From JBBTQE01 sp038065775 (lineage in GTDB: Bacteria; Patescibacteriota; Patescibacteriia; Magasanikbacterales; GWA2-37-8), in assembly GCA_038065775.1 (NCBI GenBank), contig JBBTQE010000036.1:1-17751 (forward strand): DNA of 17,751 nt, given 5' to 3'. The position numbers were made by a program, and so were the translations under genes. Under the pieces are notes generated by a model. It was not told where the DNA came from. It ran no database searches and worked only from the letters and a program-made list of their open reading frames with translations. This document shows, in pieces, positions 1-6,803 of the stretch (the stretch's first letter is position 1; each line of letters opens with the position of its first letter).

Positions 1-57
1 TATGCTTTGTCCGTGGAGAGGGTAGCGCAAGCAATGAGAGACCGTGGGAGGGGGTAG
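1..57 (+). CDS. C-terminal end of an unrecognised gene (partial)
   Basis: Frame 1 is open from the window edge to a TAG at 55-57 and encodes a basic tail, YALSVERVAQAMRDRGRG. The yidC promoter follows within about 11 bases, so this is a plausible gene end rather than a chance frame. Eighteen residues are too few to assign a family. In many bacteria yidC follows rnpA or yidD, but this tail does not clearly resemble either, so no function is offered. Confidence 0.4.
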   Translation, partial: YALSVERVAQAMRDRGRG

Positions 58-67
58 TTATTTCTAT

Positions 68-97
68 TTGCGAAAAGCGCGCCTTTTGTGCTATACT
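68..97 (+). promoter_or_regulatory. yidC promoter (extended -10)
   Basis: TTGCGA (68-73) is followed after 18 bases by TATACT (92-97), which is directly preceded by TGC, giving an extended -10. Transcription should start near 103-105, leaving only a few bases before the ATG at 112. The same TATACT box recurs at other gene starts in this window. Confidence 0.7.
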
Positions 98-111
98 CTA
101 GATTAGTATAT

Positions 112-816
112 ATGCTAGGTGAAATCTGGTTTACTTATCTGTATCAGCCGGTTTTTAACGTGCTGGTATGGATTTACATGAATATTGCGGATAAAAATCT
201 CGGCTGGGCTGTTGTTTGGCTCACTATTTTTTTGCGTGTAGTTTTACTTCCTCTGACCATTATTTCCGAACGAGACGCGACCAGACATAAGAAGGCCGAA
301 GAAGAGGCGATTAAAACTGCCAAAGCCTACAAAACAGATCAGGTGTTGCAAAAAGAAGAAATTCGTAAATTGATGAGGAAACATAGAATTTCTCCATGGG
401 CCAAAGTGCTTACTTTGGGCATTCAGTTGCTTGTTTTGATTCTTTTGTATCAAGTTTTTGTGAGAGGCATCACGGGCGACAAGCTCATTAAGTTGCTTTA
501 CTCTTGGGTGGATTTTCCAGGCAAAATGAACATAAATTTTTATGGTTTTGATATTGGCCAGAGGAACGACTGGTTTTGGGCAGGTATCGCCGCTATATAT
601 TTGTTTATGTCCATATATATATCCAGTCACAAAGAAAAATACTGGGAGGCTTCGCACGCGACTTTTCTTATTCTTTTTCCAATTTTTACTTTTTTCGCGC
701 TTTGGGCTCTTCCAATGGTCAAGTCTCTCTTTATTTTGACTTCAATGATTTTTTCTGATATAATTAGTGTAATCAGATTGATAATTTTTCCGGCAAAAGA
801 AGAAAAGCCGGTCTAA
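112..816 (+). CDS. yidC: YidC/Oxa1 family membrane protein insertase
   Basis: Inserts and folds inner-membrane proteins, alone or with the Sec translocon. The 234-residue product has the short five-helix layout of Gram-positive-type YidC without the large periplasmic domain. The first helix carries the family signature YQPVFNVLVWIY. The next (about residues 31-51) contains the conserved polar arginine of the substrate groove (Arg42) and the LLPL turn. A charged cytoplasmic hairpin (about 52-100) is followed by three more hydrophobic stretches and a basic tail. An upstream in-frame GTG at 88 is rejected because it would place the -10 box inside the gene. No Shine-Dalgarno precedes the ATG. The SPFH gene follows after 17 bases and is probably cotranscribed. 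Family assignment is firm from the motifs. Confidence 0.9.
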   Translation: MLGEIWFTYLYQPVFNVLVWIYMNIADKNLGWAVVWLTIFLRVVLLPLTIISERDATRHKKAEEEAIKTAKAYKTDQVLQKEEIRKLMRKHRISPWAKVLTLGIQLLVLILLYQVFVRGITGDKLIKLLYSWVDFPGKMNINFYGFDIGQRNDWFWAGIAAIYLFMSIYISSHKEKYWEASHATFLILFPIFTFFALWALPMVKSLFILTSMIFSDIISVIRLIIFPAKEEKPV

Positions 817-833
817 ATTTAACTCTAAAAAAT

Positions 834-1406
834 ATGTCCGGAGATTCGCTGGATAAGTTAATGTATTCTTTCGTGATGGAGGATGTTTTAAAGGGGCTTT
901 TTATTAAGGTTCCGCCAGGGTATGTTGCCTGCGTTTATGATTTGGGCAGAGGGGTTTTAAAAAAAGTGCTCACGCCCGGACTTCATTTGAAAATTCCGTT
1001 TTGGCAAAAAGCAAAGTTGTTCAATGTACAGACACTGGAGTATGGCATTTCGAGGCAATTTAATGCTGAAAATGATAAGGCGATGGGTGATATTCCAATC
1101 GCGGCCGTGACTAAGGATGGACAAAGGGTGGGGGTTGAGGGGACTATTTTGTTGAGGCTGGATGTTCATCAGGTTCCGTCAATTTGGCAGACCATTGGCG
1201 AGGATTTTGTGGCAAAGATTGTCCGTCCGACTATCCGCAGTCGTATACGGATGGTCTTTAGCAAGTTTGATTATCAGGATATTGTGGCGGCAAAAAGAGA
1301 CGCGGTGGAAATGGAATTGAAAAATGAGTTAGAAAGAATTTTTTACGCCAGGGGTATTTATGTGGAAAACATTTTATTGAGTGAAATCGGCAAAATCGCG
1401 TTGTAA
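834..1406 (+). CDS. Short SPFH/band 7 (prohibitin-like) protein
   Basis: SPFH proteins form ring or cage scaffolds on membranes and often control membrane proteases or lipid microdomains. The 190-residue product contains one SPFH core (about residues 22-185). It has the opening VPPGYVACVYDLGRG, the LTPGLHLKIPF motif, the central VTKDGQRVGVEGTILLRLD strand pair and the closing GIYVENILLSEI strand. It lacks an obvious N-terminal membrane helix and stops right after the core, so the long coiled coil and oligomerisation tail of HflK, HflC, stomatin and flotillin are absent. It lies 17 bases after yidC and is followed by a terminator, so the two form a short operon. A role beside YidC in membrane protein quality control is inference. 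Confidence 0.85.
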   Translation: MSGDSLDKLMYSFVMEDVLKGLFIKVPPGYVACVYDLGRGVLKKVLTPGLHLKIPFWQKAKLFNVQTLEYGISRQFNAENDKAMGDIPIAAVTKDGQRVGVEGTILLRLDVHQVPSIWQTIGEDFVAKIVRPTIRSRIRMVFSKFDYQDIVAAKRDAVEMELKNELERIFYARGIYVENILLSEIGKIAL

Positions 1407-1417
1407 TATTGTTTAAG

Positions 1418-1445
1418 AAAGAGCCCCGAGGAGGGGCTCTTTTTA
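1418..1445 (+). terminator. Intrinsic terminator after the SPFH gene
   Basis: A nine- to ten-pair stem with arms AAGAGCCCC and GGGGCTCTT around a five-base loop (GAGGA) is followed by a T run. It ends the yidC-SPFH operon just before the heat-shock promoter. Confidence 0.9.
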
Positions 1446-1462
1446 TGTGCATAACTCACTGC

Positions 1463-1491
1463 TTGACAGGCGTTTTGGGTGGTGGTATATT
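1463..1491 (+). promoter_or_regulatory. hrcA operon promoter
   Basis: TTGACA (1463-1468), a 17-base spacer and TATATT (1486-1491) preceded by TGG make a near-consensus housekeeping promoter with an extended -10. It overlaps the first base pairs of the CIRCE operator, so bound HrcA should block polymerase directly. Confidence 0.9.
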
Positions 1492-1516
1492 ATCACTCAT
1501 AATGGTAGAGTGCTAA
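1490..1516 (+). promoter_or_regulatory. CIRCE operator (HrcA binding site)
   Basis: TTATCACTC, a 9-base spacer and GAGTGCTAA match the known CIRCE consensus TTAGCACTC-N9-GAGTGCTAA with one mismatch in the left arm. The site covers the end of the -10 box and the expected transcription start, just ahead of hrcA. This is the classical autoregulatory arrangement: HrcA, kept active by GroEL in characterised systems, represses its own chaperone operon until heat stress. Confidence 0.95.
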
Positions 1517-1523
1517 CATTCCT

Positions 1524-2204
1524 ATGGATAAACGCAAGGAAAAACTCTTGAATTTAGTAATAGAAAACTATATAGAAAATGCCGAACCCGTTGGCTCTAA
1601 ATTTTTGGTTTCTTCAGAAGATTTGGATTATAGCGAAGCAACAGTGCGCAACGAACTGCGCGCTTTGGAAAAAGAAGGGTATCTCTCCCACCCGCACACT
1701 TCCGCCGGCAGAACCCCAACTGAAAAGGGTTATCGTTATTACATTAAACAGTTAAATTTAGGCAAAAGTCAGATTTCAAAAAATGATAGCGCGGCCTTGT
1801 CGCATTCTTTGGAAAAATCCGGCGACCATGAATTAGTTTTTAAAAATATGGCCAAAACAATGGTCGATTTATCCGATGAAACCGTGATTGTGGCCTTTTC
1901 TCCCGTAAATGTATATTATACCGGTCTGGCGAATCTTTTTCATAAACCCGAATTTGATGAATTGGGTCTGGCGGCTGATATTTCGGAAGTGTTTGACCGA
2001 TGCGAGGAGTGCGTGGTGGATTTGTTTGACAAAGTGAGCGACGAGCCGCGATATTTTATCGGCAATGAGCATCTGTTTGGGGATATGTTGAGTGTTTTGT
2101 CGGCGCGATTTGGCGATGACGGGCTGATTGCTTTGCTTGGTCCAAAAAGAATGGATTATAAATATAATTTTGGGTTGATTAAAAAGTTGTTGGAGATAAT
2201 TTAA
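1524..2204 (+). CDS. hrcA: Heat-inducible transcription repressor HrcA (short form)
   Basis: Represses the chaperone operon by binding CIRCE. The N-terminal winged helix-turn-helix (about residues 1-75) is well conserved, including EPVGSKFL, the recognition stretch SEATVRNELRALEKEGYL and the wing HPHTSAGRTPTEKGYRYY. The C-terminal end also matches the family (LIALLGPKRMDYKYNFGLIK). The product is only 226 residues against about 340 for typical HrcA. Since both ends are intact, the shortening lies in the middle, in the GAF-like and dimerisation-insert region. The start sits 8 bases after CIRCE without a Shine-Dalgarno. First gene of the hrcA-grpE-dnaK-dnaJ operon. Confidence 0.93.
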   Translation: MDKRKEKLLNLVIENYIENAEPVGSKFLVSSEDLDYSEATVRNELRALEKEGYLSHPHTSAGRTPTEKGYRYYIKQLNLGKSQISKNDSAALSHSLEKSGDHELVFKNMAKTMVDLSDETVIVAFSPVNVYYTGLANLFHKPEFDELGLAADISEVFDRCEECVVDLFDKVSDEPRYFIGNEHLFGDMLSVLSARFGDDGLIALLGPKRMDYKYNFGLIKKLLEII

Positions 2205-2218
2205 TGTAAAAAATACGC

Positions 2219-2313
2219 TGTCATTCCGAGCGAGGTCGCCTTAGGCGACCGACGAGGAATCTCTGTAGCCAATCGCAAACGGACAGGGATCCTTCATTTC
2301 ATTCAGGATGACA
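2219..2313. repeat. Palindromic intergenic repeat (REP/MITE-like)
   Basis: A 95-base element fills most of the hrcA-grpE gap. Its ends are imperfect inverted copies: TGTCATTCCGA on the left, and on the right TCAGGATGACA, which reads TGTCATCCTGA on the other strand. Inside are a perfect 7-base hairpin (2234-2240 with 2244-2250, three-base loop) and the AGGAATCTC and GGATCCTTC blocks. Elements beginning TGTCATTC and ending GGATGACA are a dispersed intergenic repeat type I recall from many bacterial genomes. Copy number in this genome cannot be seen here. It would be transcribed within the heat-shock operon. Confidence 0.75.
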
Positions 2314-2323
2314 ATATAAAATT

Positions 2324-2827
2324 ATGACAGACGAAGAAAAAAATGAAAATGAAGAAAAGATAATTGATGAAAAGCATGTTTGCGACTGTGAAAAATTGCA
2401 AGTTGAATGCGAAGAATACAAAACAGGCTGGAAGAGGGCTTTGGCTGATTACCAAAATTTGCAAAAAGAAGTTGATGCGCGACGCGCCGAGTGGGCGATG
2501 TTAAGCGCCAAGCAAATCTTGGAAGATTTTATTCCTGTTTACGAAAATTTTAAAAAGGCGTTTGGCATCATTGTGAAGGAAGATGAGGATAAGTGGAAAA
2601 ATTGGAAGCAGGGGATTGAATATATAATGAAACAGTTTGGCGATGTTTTGAAAGTGCATAAAGTTGAAGAAATAAAAACAGTCGGAGAAAAATTTGATCC
2701 GCATTTTCATGAAGCAATAGGACAAGAAGAGGGCGGAGAAAGCGGAGCGATTCTGCGCGAGGTTGATGGCGGATATAAAATGGGGGACAATGTAATAAAA
2801 GTGGCGAAGGTGATTATTGCCAAATAA
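2324..2827 (+). CDS. grpE: Nucleotide exchange factor GrpE
   Basis: Releases ADP from DnaK to reset the chaperone cycle. The 167-residue protein has an acidic, disordered N-terminus and a long helix (about 22-75) with the family stretch WKRALADYQNLQKEVDARR, which forms the dimer coiled coil. A C-terminal beta domain follows, with FDPHFHEAIG and the closing GGYKMGDNVIKVAKVIIAK. Length is somewhat below the usual 180-200. The start lies 10 bases beyond the repeat. No own promoter is evident, so expression from the CIRCE-controlled promoter is likely. An AGGA in the repeat is about 14 bases upstream, too far to act as a normal Shine-Dalgarno. Confidence 0.95.
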   Translation: MTDEEKNENEEKIIDEKHVCDCEKLQVECEEYKTGWKRALADYQNLQKEVDARRAEWAMLSAKQILEDFIPVYENFKKAFGIIVKEDEDKWKNWKQGIEYIMKQFGDVLKVHKVEEIKTVGEKFDPHFHEAIGQEEGGESGAILREVDGGYKMGDNVIKVAKVIIAK

Positions 2828-2877
2828 TAAAATATAGAAAGTCACTAAAAAATTAAATAAATAATAATAAAATAAAT

Positions 2878-4791
2878 ATGTCAAAAGTTCTCGGAATCGA
2901 TTTAGGCACCACCAATTCATGCGTGGCCGTGATAGAGGGCGGTCAGCCAAAGGTGTTGGAAAATAAAGAAGGCGCGCGCACAACCCCTTCTATTGTCGCA
3001 ATCTCTAAAAATGGAGAACGGATTGTCGGCCAGCATGCCAAACGACAAGCGGTTACCAATCCGGAAAATACGGTTTATTCCGTGAAACGTTTGATTGGCC
3101 GCAGATGGGAAGACGCGGAAGTTCAGCGCGACTTGAAATTGATGCCATATAAAATGGTGAAAGCGAACGAAGGAGTCAGCGTTGTAATGGGCGGAAAAGA
3201 ACACTCTCCACAAGAGGTTTCGGCGATGATTTTGCAAAAATTGAAAGCGGACGCCGAAGGACGGCTTGGCGAAACAATTACCGAGGCGGTTATCACCGTG
3301 CCGGCGTATTTTGATGATTCACAGCGCCAGGCGACCAAAGACGCCGGTGAAATTGCCGGTTTGAAGGTCTTGCGCATTATCAACGAACCGACAGCCGCGG
3401 CTTTGGCTTATGGTTTTGACAAAAAACTGGATCAAAAAATCGCTGTTTACGATTTAGGCGGCGGAACTTTTGATATTTCCATTTTGGAAGTGGCGCCGGA
3501 CAATGTGCAGGTGCTTTCCACAAACGGAGACACGCATCTTGGCGGCGACGACTTTGACCAGAAAATTATTGAATGGATTTTAGAAGAGTTCAAACGAGAT
3601 CAAGGCATTGATTTAAGCAAAGACACTTTGGCCTTGCAAAGAATTAAAGATGTGGCTGAAAAAGCAAAAATTGAACTTTCAACTTCGATTGAAACAGAAA
3701 TTAACCAGCCCTTCATTACTTCAGACGCTAATGGTCCGAAGCACATGTTAATAAAAATAACACGCGCGAAACTGGAAGAGTTGGTCGGCGAGTTGGTTGA
3801 AAAAACATTAATACCTGTTCGCAAAGCAATGGAAGACGCGAAGTTAAAACCGAGCGATTTGCACGAAGTGGTAATGGTCGGCGGAATGACTCGCATGCCT
3901 TTGGTTCTTCAGATAGTTGAAAAATATTTTGGCAAAAAGCCGAATATTAGCGTTAATCCGGATGAAGTTGTGGCTATTGGCGCGGCTGTGCAGGCCGGCG
4001 TTCTGCGCGGGGAAGTTAAAGACGTTCTCCTTCTTGATGTTACTCCGCTTTCAGTCGGTATTGAGACCCTTGGCGGCGTGATGACCAAATTGATTGAACG
4101 CAATACCACTATCCCGACTTCAAAGAGTCAGGTGTTTTCTACGGCCGCGGATAATCAGCCGGCAGTGGACATTCATGTTTTGCAAGGCGAGCGCCCGATG
4201 GCGACCGACAACAAAACGCTTGGCAGATTTATTTTGGACGGCATTCCGCCGGCTCCAAGAGGTGTTCCGCAAGTTGAAGTTACTTTTGATATTGACGCAA
4301 ACGGCATTTTGAATGTCAAAGCAAAAGATAAGGCCACCAACAAAGAGCAGTCAATCCGCATTGAGGCGTCTTCGGGGTTGTCCAAGGATGAGGTTGAGCG
4401 CATGAAAAAAGAAGCTGAATCGCACGCGACAGAAGATAAAAAGAAACAGGAAACCATTGAGGTGAAAAATTTAGCCGATACAATGATTTATACAACTGAA
4501 AAAATGATGAAAGAAGTTGATGAAAAAAAGATTGCGATTACGGACGACGAGCGCAATAAAGTGAATGACGCGCTAAAGGCATTGAAGGATGTTAAGGACA
4601 AAGACGATGTTGAAGTGATTAAAAAGGCCTCGGAAGAATTGTCAAAATCCGCGCAAACGGTTGGTATGAAGATGTATCAGGCCGCACAAGGCGCGCAGGG
4701 AGGCTCGGCTCAAGGCGAACAGGCAGGCGGGGAATCAGCCAAGAAAGATGAAGGGCCGATTGAAGGCGAAGTGGTGGATGATAAAAAATAA
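2878..4791 (+). CDS. dnaK: Molecular chaperone DnaK (Hsp70)
   Basis: ATP-driven chaperone that binds exposed hydrophobic segments with DnaJ and GrpE. The 637-residue product is full length. It has the ATPase domain (about 1-380) with GIDLGTTNSCVAV near the N-terminus, INEPTAAALAYG, YDLGGGTFDISIL and VGGMTRMP. The interdomain linker DVLLLDV lies at 382-388. The substrate-binding domain and helical lid follow. The C-terminus has a Gly/Gln/Ala-rich stretch and an acidic EGEVVDDKK tail similar to other bacterial DnaK. The 50 bases before it are almost pure A/T with no Shine-Dalgarno. Position between grpE and dnaJ fits the classical order. Confidence 0.98.
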   Translation: MSKVLGIDLGTTNSCVAVIEGGQPKVLENKEGARTTPSIVAISKNGERIVGQHAKRQAVTNPENTVYSVKRLIGRRWEDAEVQRDLKLMPYKMVKANEGVSVVMGGKEHSPQEVSAMILQKLKADAEGRLGETITEAVITVPAYFDDSQRQATKDAGEIAGLKVLRIINEPTAAALAYGFDKKLDQKIAVYDLGGGTFDISILEVAPDNVQVLSTNGDTHLGGDDFDQKIIEWILEEFKRDQGIDLSKDTLALQRIKDVAEKAKIELSTSIETEINQPFITSDANGPKHMLIKITRAKLEELVGELVEKTLIPVRKAMEDAKLKPSDLHEVVMVGGMTRMPLVLQIVEKYFGKKPNISVNPDEVVAIGAAVQAGVLRGEVKDVLLLDVTPLSVGIETLGGVMTKLIERNTTIPTSKSQVFSTAADNQPAVDIHVLQGERPMATDNKTLGRFILDGIPPAPRGVPQVEVTFDIDANGILNVKAKDKATNKEQSIRIEASSGLSKDEVERMKKEAESHATEDKKKQETIEVKNLADTMIYTTEKMMKEVDEKKIAITDDERNKVNDALKALKDVKDKDDVEVIKKASEELSKSAQTVGMKMYQAAQGAQGGSAQGEQAGGESAKKDEGPIEGEVVDDKK

Positions 4792-4831
4792 AAAATATAG
4801 GCGCGTATTGCGTGTCTTGTTAATATTTGTT

Positions 4832-5152
4832 ATGAAAATTGTTTGCATGGAGTGCGGCAGAGTGAAAGCCGGGACTAGCGGCGAAGACATTTCCCACGGT
4901 ATTTGTGCCAGGTGTGAAGTCGGTTTAGAAAAGTACAGAGGCGGTTCTGTAGATGCAGTAAAAAAAGATGCGAAAAATTTAGCGGAGTTGAAGCTGTCGG
5001 TGAAGGATGAAGTTGCTAACAATATTAAATGGGTTCCTCCTGACAATAACTTAAATTGGATTGATCTTGTGATTGACGAAGAAGGCCGGAAATTTTATGA
5101 AGAATTAAAAGAAGAAGCGGAATCAGAGATAAATTTAGGACTGAAGAGGTAG
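4832..5152 (+). CDS. Small zinc-ribbon-like protein between dnaK and dnaJ
   Basis: The 106-residue product starts with two CxxC pairs, Cys5/Cys8 (CMEC) and Cys25/Cys28 (CARC). The second sits in SHGICARC, close to the SHGIC-P-C motif I recall from small zinc fingers attached to some bacterial signalling proteins. The rest is charged and helical, with a segment around KWVPPDNNLNWIDLVIDEEG and a Glu/Lys-rich end, and no membrane segment. An upstream in-frame ATG at 4748 is rejected because it would overlap dnaK by 44 bases and add a basic stretch ahead of the zinc motif. The TAG stop overlaps the dnaJ Shine-Dalgarno, so the gene is wired into the chaperone operon. Function is unknown; a client- or cochaperone-linked role is only suggested by position. 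Confidence 0.75.
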   Translation: MKIVCMECGRVKAGTSGEDISHGICARCEVGLEKYRGGSVDAVKKDAKNLAELKLSVKDEVANNIKWVPPDNNLNWIDLVIDEEGRKFYEELKEEAESEINLGLKR

Positions 5153-5159
5153 GAAAATT

Positions 5160-6257
5160 ATGTCCAAGGACTATTACAAAATTCTCGGCGTGGATAAAAA
5201 TGCTTCGGCAGATGATCTAAAAAAGGCCTTCAAGAAATCCGCCATGCAACATCATCCGGACCGGCCGGGCGGAAACGAGGCAAAGTTTAAGGAAATCAAC
5301 GAAGCGTATCAAGTTCTCGGCGATGCTGAAAAAAGAAAGCGCTACGATCAGTTTGGCGCTGATTTTGAGCAACAGGGCGGTTTCGGCGGCGCGAGCTGGG
5401 AGGATTTCATGCGTTCCGCGCGCGGTCAAGGCGGCGGTGATTTTTCTTTCAATTTTGGGGGAGTTGATTTAGGAGATATTTTTGGTGACTTATTCGGCGG
5501 CGGAGCCGGGCGCAGAGGGCAAGGAGGCAGGCAGCGCGGGAGAGATATTCAAGTTGATATTGAAATTGACTTTAAAGAAGCGGCCTTTGGCGTTGAAAGA
5601 GATGTCTCGTTGCGCAAACAAAGCAAATGCGATGTCTGCGGCGGAAACGGCGCCGAGCCCGGAAGCAAGCTGGACACTTGCTTAACGTGCAAAGGGCAAG
5701 GCCAAGTTACGCAAGTGCAAAGAACTTTTTTGGGCGCAATGCAAACCGTGGCCACATGTCCGGATTGTCAAGGCAGAGGGCAGAAGCCAAGCAAAAAATG
5801 CAAACACTGCGGAGGTGATGGAATTTTATCCAAAATATCAAATATCAAAATAAAAATTCCGGCTGGCATAGACAATGGCCAGTCTATTCGTTTGGAAGGT
5901 CATGGCGAGGCGACTCCGCATGGAGGCCAGAGCGGGGATCTTTATGCGCGCGTGCATGCGCGACAGCTTCGCGGATTTGAGCGCGATGGTTTTGATGTTT
6001 ACACTGAAAAAGAAATCAGTTATCCGCAGGCGGTTTTGGGCGACAAAATTGATGTTGAGACCTTGGATGGAGTTATAAAACTTGTTGTTCCGGAAGGCAC
6101 AGAATCCGGCCAGCTCATACGGCTGAAAGGCAGAGGCATTCAGCGTTTGGAAGAAAGTGGCAGAGGCGATCATTATGTAAAAATAAAAATTCGTGTTCCC
6201 AAGCGTATTTCTCGCGACGCTCGTCGCAAATTGGATGAATTGAGAGGGGAGTTATAA
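5160..6257 (+). CDS. dnaJ: Chaperone protein DnaJ (Hsp40)
   Basis: Delivers clients to DnaK and stimulates its ATPase. The 365-residue protein has all type I parts. The J domain (1-70) has HPD at 32-34, followed by a Gly/Phe-rich linker (about 70-125). Four CxxCxGxG-type zinc repeats hold Cys157/160, 174/177, 200/203 and 214/217 (CDVCGGNG, CLTCKGQG, CPDCQGRG, CKHCGGDG). Two C-terminal beta domains complete it. The start has the clearest Shine-Dalgarno in the window (GAGGTAGGA, 5146-5154), overlapping the stop of the zinc-ribbon gene, which suggests coupled translation. Last gene of the heat-shock operon; no terminator is seen before the next promoter. Confidence 0.97.
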   Translation: MSKDYYKILGVDKNASADDLKKAFKKSAMQHHPDRPGGNEAKFKEINEAYQVLGDAEKRKRYDQFGADFEQQGGFGGASWEDFMRSARGQGGGDFSFNFGGVDLGDIFGDLFGGGAGRRGQGGRQRGRDIQVDIEIDFKEAAFGVERDVSLRKQSKCDVCGGNGAEPGSKLDTCLTCKGQGQVTQVQRTFLGAMQTVATCPDCQGRGQKPSKKCKHCGGDGILSKISNIKIKIPAGIDNGQSIRLEGHGEATPHGGQSGDLYARVHARQLRGFERDGFDVYTEKEISYPQAVLGDKIDVETLDGVIKLVVPEGTESGQLIRLKGRGIQRLEESGRGDHYVKIKIRVPKRISRDARRKLDELRGEL

Positions 6258-6259
6258 GA

Positions 6260-6288
6260 TTGAAAAGCCGTAATATCAATGCTATACT
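6260..6288 (+). promoter_or_regulatory. Promoter of the sigma factor operon
   Basis: TTGAAA (6260-6265), 17 bases and TATACT (6283-6288) preceded by TGC form a strong housekeeping-type promoter starting 3 bases after the dnaJ stop. The expected transcription start (about 6294-6296) coincides with the ATG at 6296, so the transcript may be leaderless. It resembles the other promoters here, so there is no sign of a distinct autoregulated ECF promoter. Confidence 0.75.
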
Positions 6289-6295
6289 GCATTAT

Positions 6296-6802
6296 ATGTC
6301 CGGAAACCCAAAAAAGGAAGAATTCCAAAAATTTTATAATACTCATTTTGACAAGGTTTATCGCTATGTCTTTTTTCGCGTAAGCGGTAATAGGGATTTG
6401 GCGCAGGATTTGGCTTCTGAAATTTTTATGAAAGCGCTTGAGCATTTCGCTAGCTACGATGAGTCAAAAAGTAAGTCCGCGTGGATAATGACCATAACCA
6501 AAAATCACCTTGCCAACTATTGGCGCGACCGAAAACCGTCCGAAGAGCTTCCCGATGACAATATTCAATCTGATGACGTGGCTTGGCTAAGTTTAGCGTC
6601 AAAATCGCTTAAAAAGGAAGAAATTAAACTGGAGGTGGCGCGTCTGTTGGAAAAGCTGGACAGTCATACAGGCGATATTGTAACCTTTCATTATTTATTT
6701 GGGTATAGTTATGCAGAAATAGCTGAAATGAAAAATATGACTGAAACGGCGGTAAAAGTGGCAGCCCACCGGGCTATTAAAAAACTTTCAGCACACATTT
6801 AG
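6296..6802 (+). CDS. ECF-type RNA polymerase sigma factor
   Basis: The 168-residue product has a sigma-70 region 2 (about residues 10-80) with FYNTHFDKVYRYVFFRVSG, the DLAQDLASEIFMKALEHF core-binding stretch and WIMTITKNHLANYWRDRK. Region 4 (about 115-165) has the helix-turn-helix YSYAEIAEMKNMTETAVKVA. There is no region 1 or 3, as in ECF sigmas. An in-frame TTG at 6260 is part of the -35 box, so the ATG at 6296 is chosen. The gene ends 1 base before the DUF5667 membrane protein, the usual sigma/anti-sigma pairing. It probably directs RNA polymerase to an envelope-related regulon; which ECF group it belongs to cannot be told here. Confidence 0.9.
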   Translation: MSGNPKKEEFQKFYNTHFDKVYRYVFFRVSGNRDLAQDLASEIFMKALEHFASYDESKSKSAWIMTITKNHLANYWRDRKPSEELPDDNIQSDDVAWLSLASKSLKKEEIKLEVARLLEKLDSHTGDIVTFHYLFGYSYAEIAEMKNMTETAVKVAAHRAIKKLSAHI

Positions 6803-6803
6803 T

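Noticed and set aside
88..111. Longer yidC start at a GTG
   Set aside because: It would place the TATACT -10 box inside the coding region; the ATG at 112 fits the promoter and the YidC family N-terminus better.
2501..2983. Minus-strand 160-codon frame across grpE and the dnaK start
   Set aside because: It lies opposite two certain genes, with low-complexity F/Y-rich sequence typical of an antisense shadow.
4748..4831. Longer start of the zinc-ribbon gene overlapping dnaK
   Set aside because: The added residues are a translation of the dnaK tail in another frame plus a short spacer, are basic without family features, and the zinc motif begins right after the ATG at 4832.
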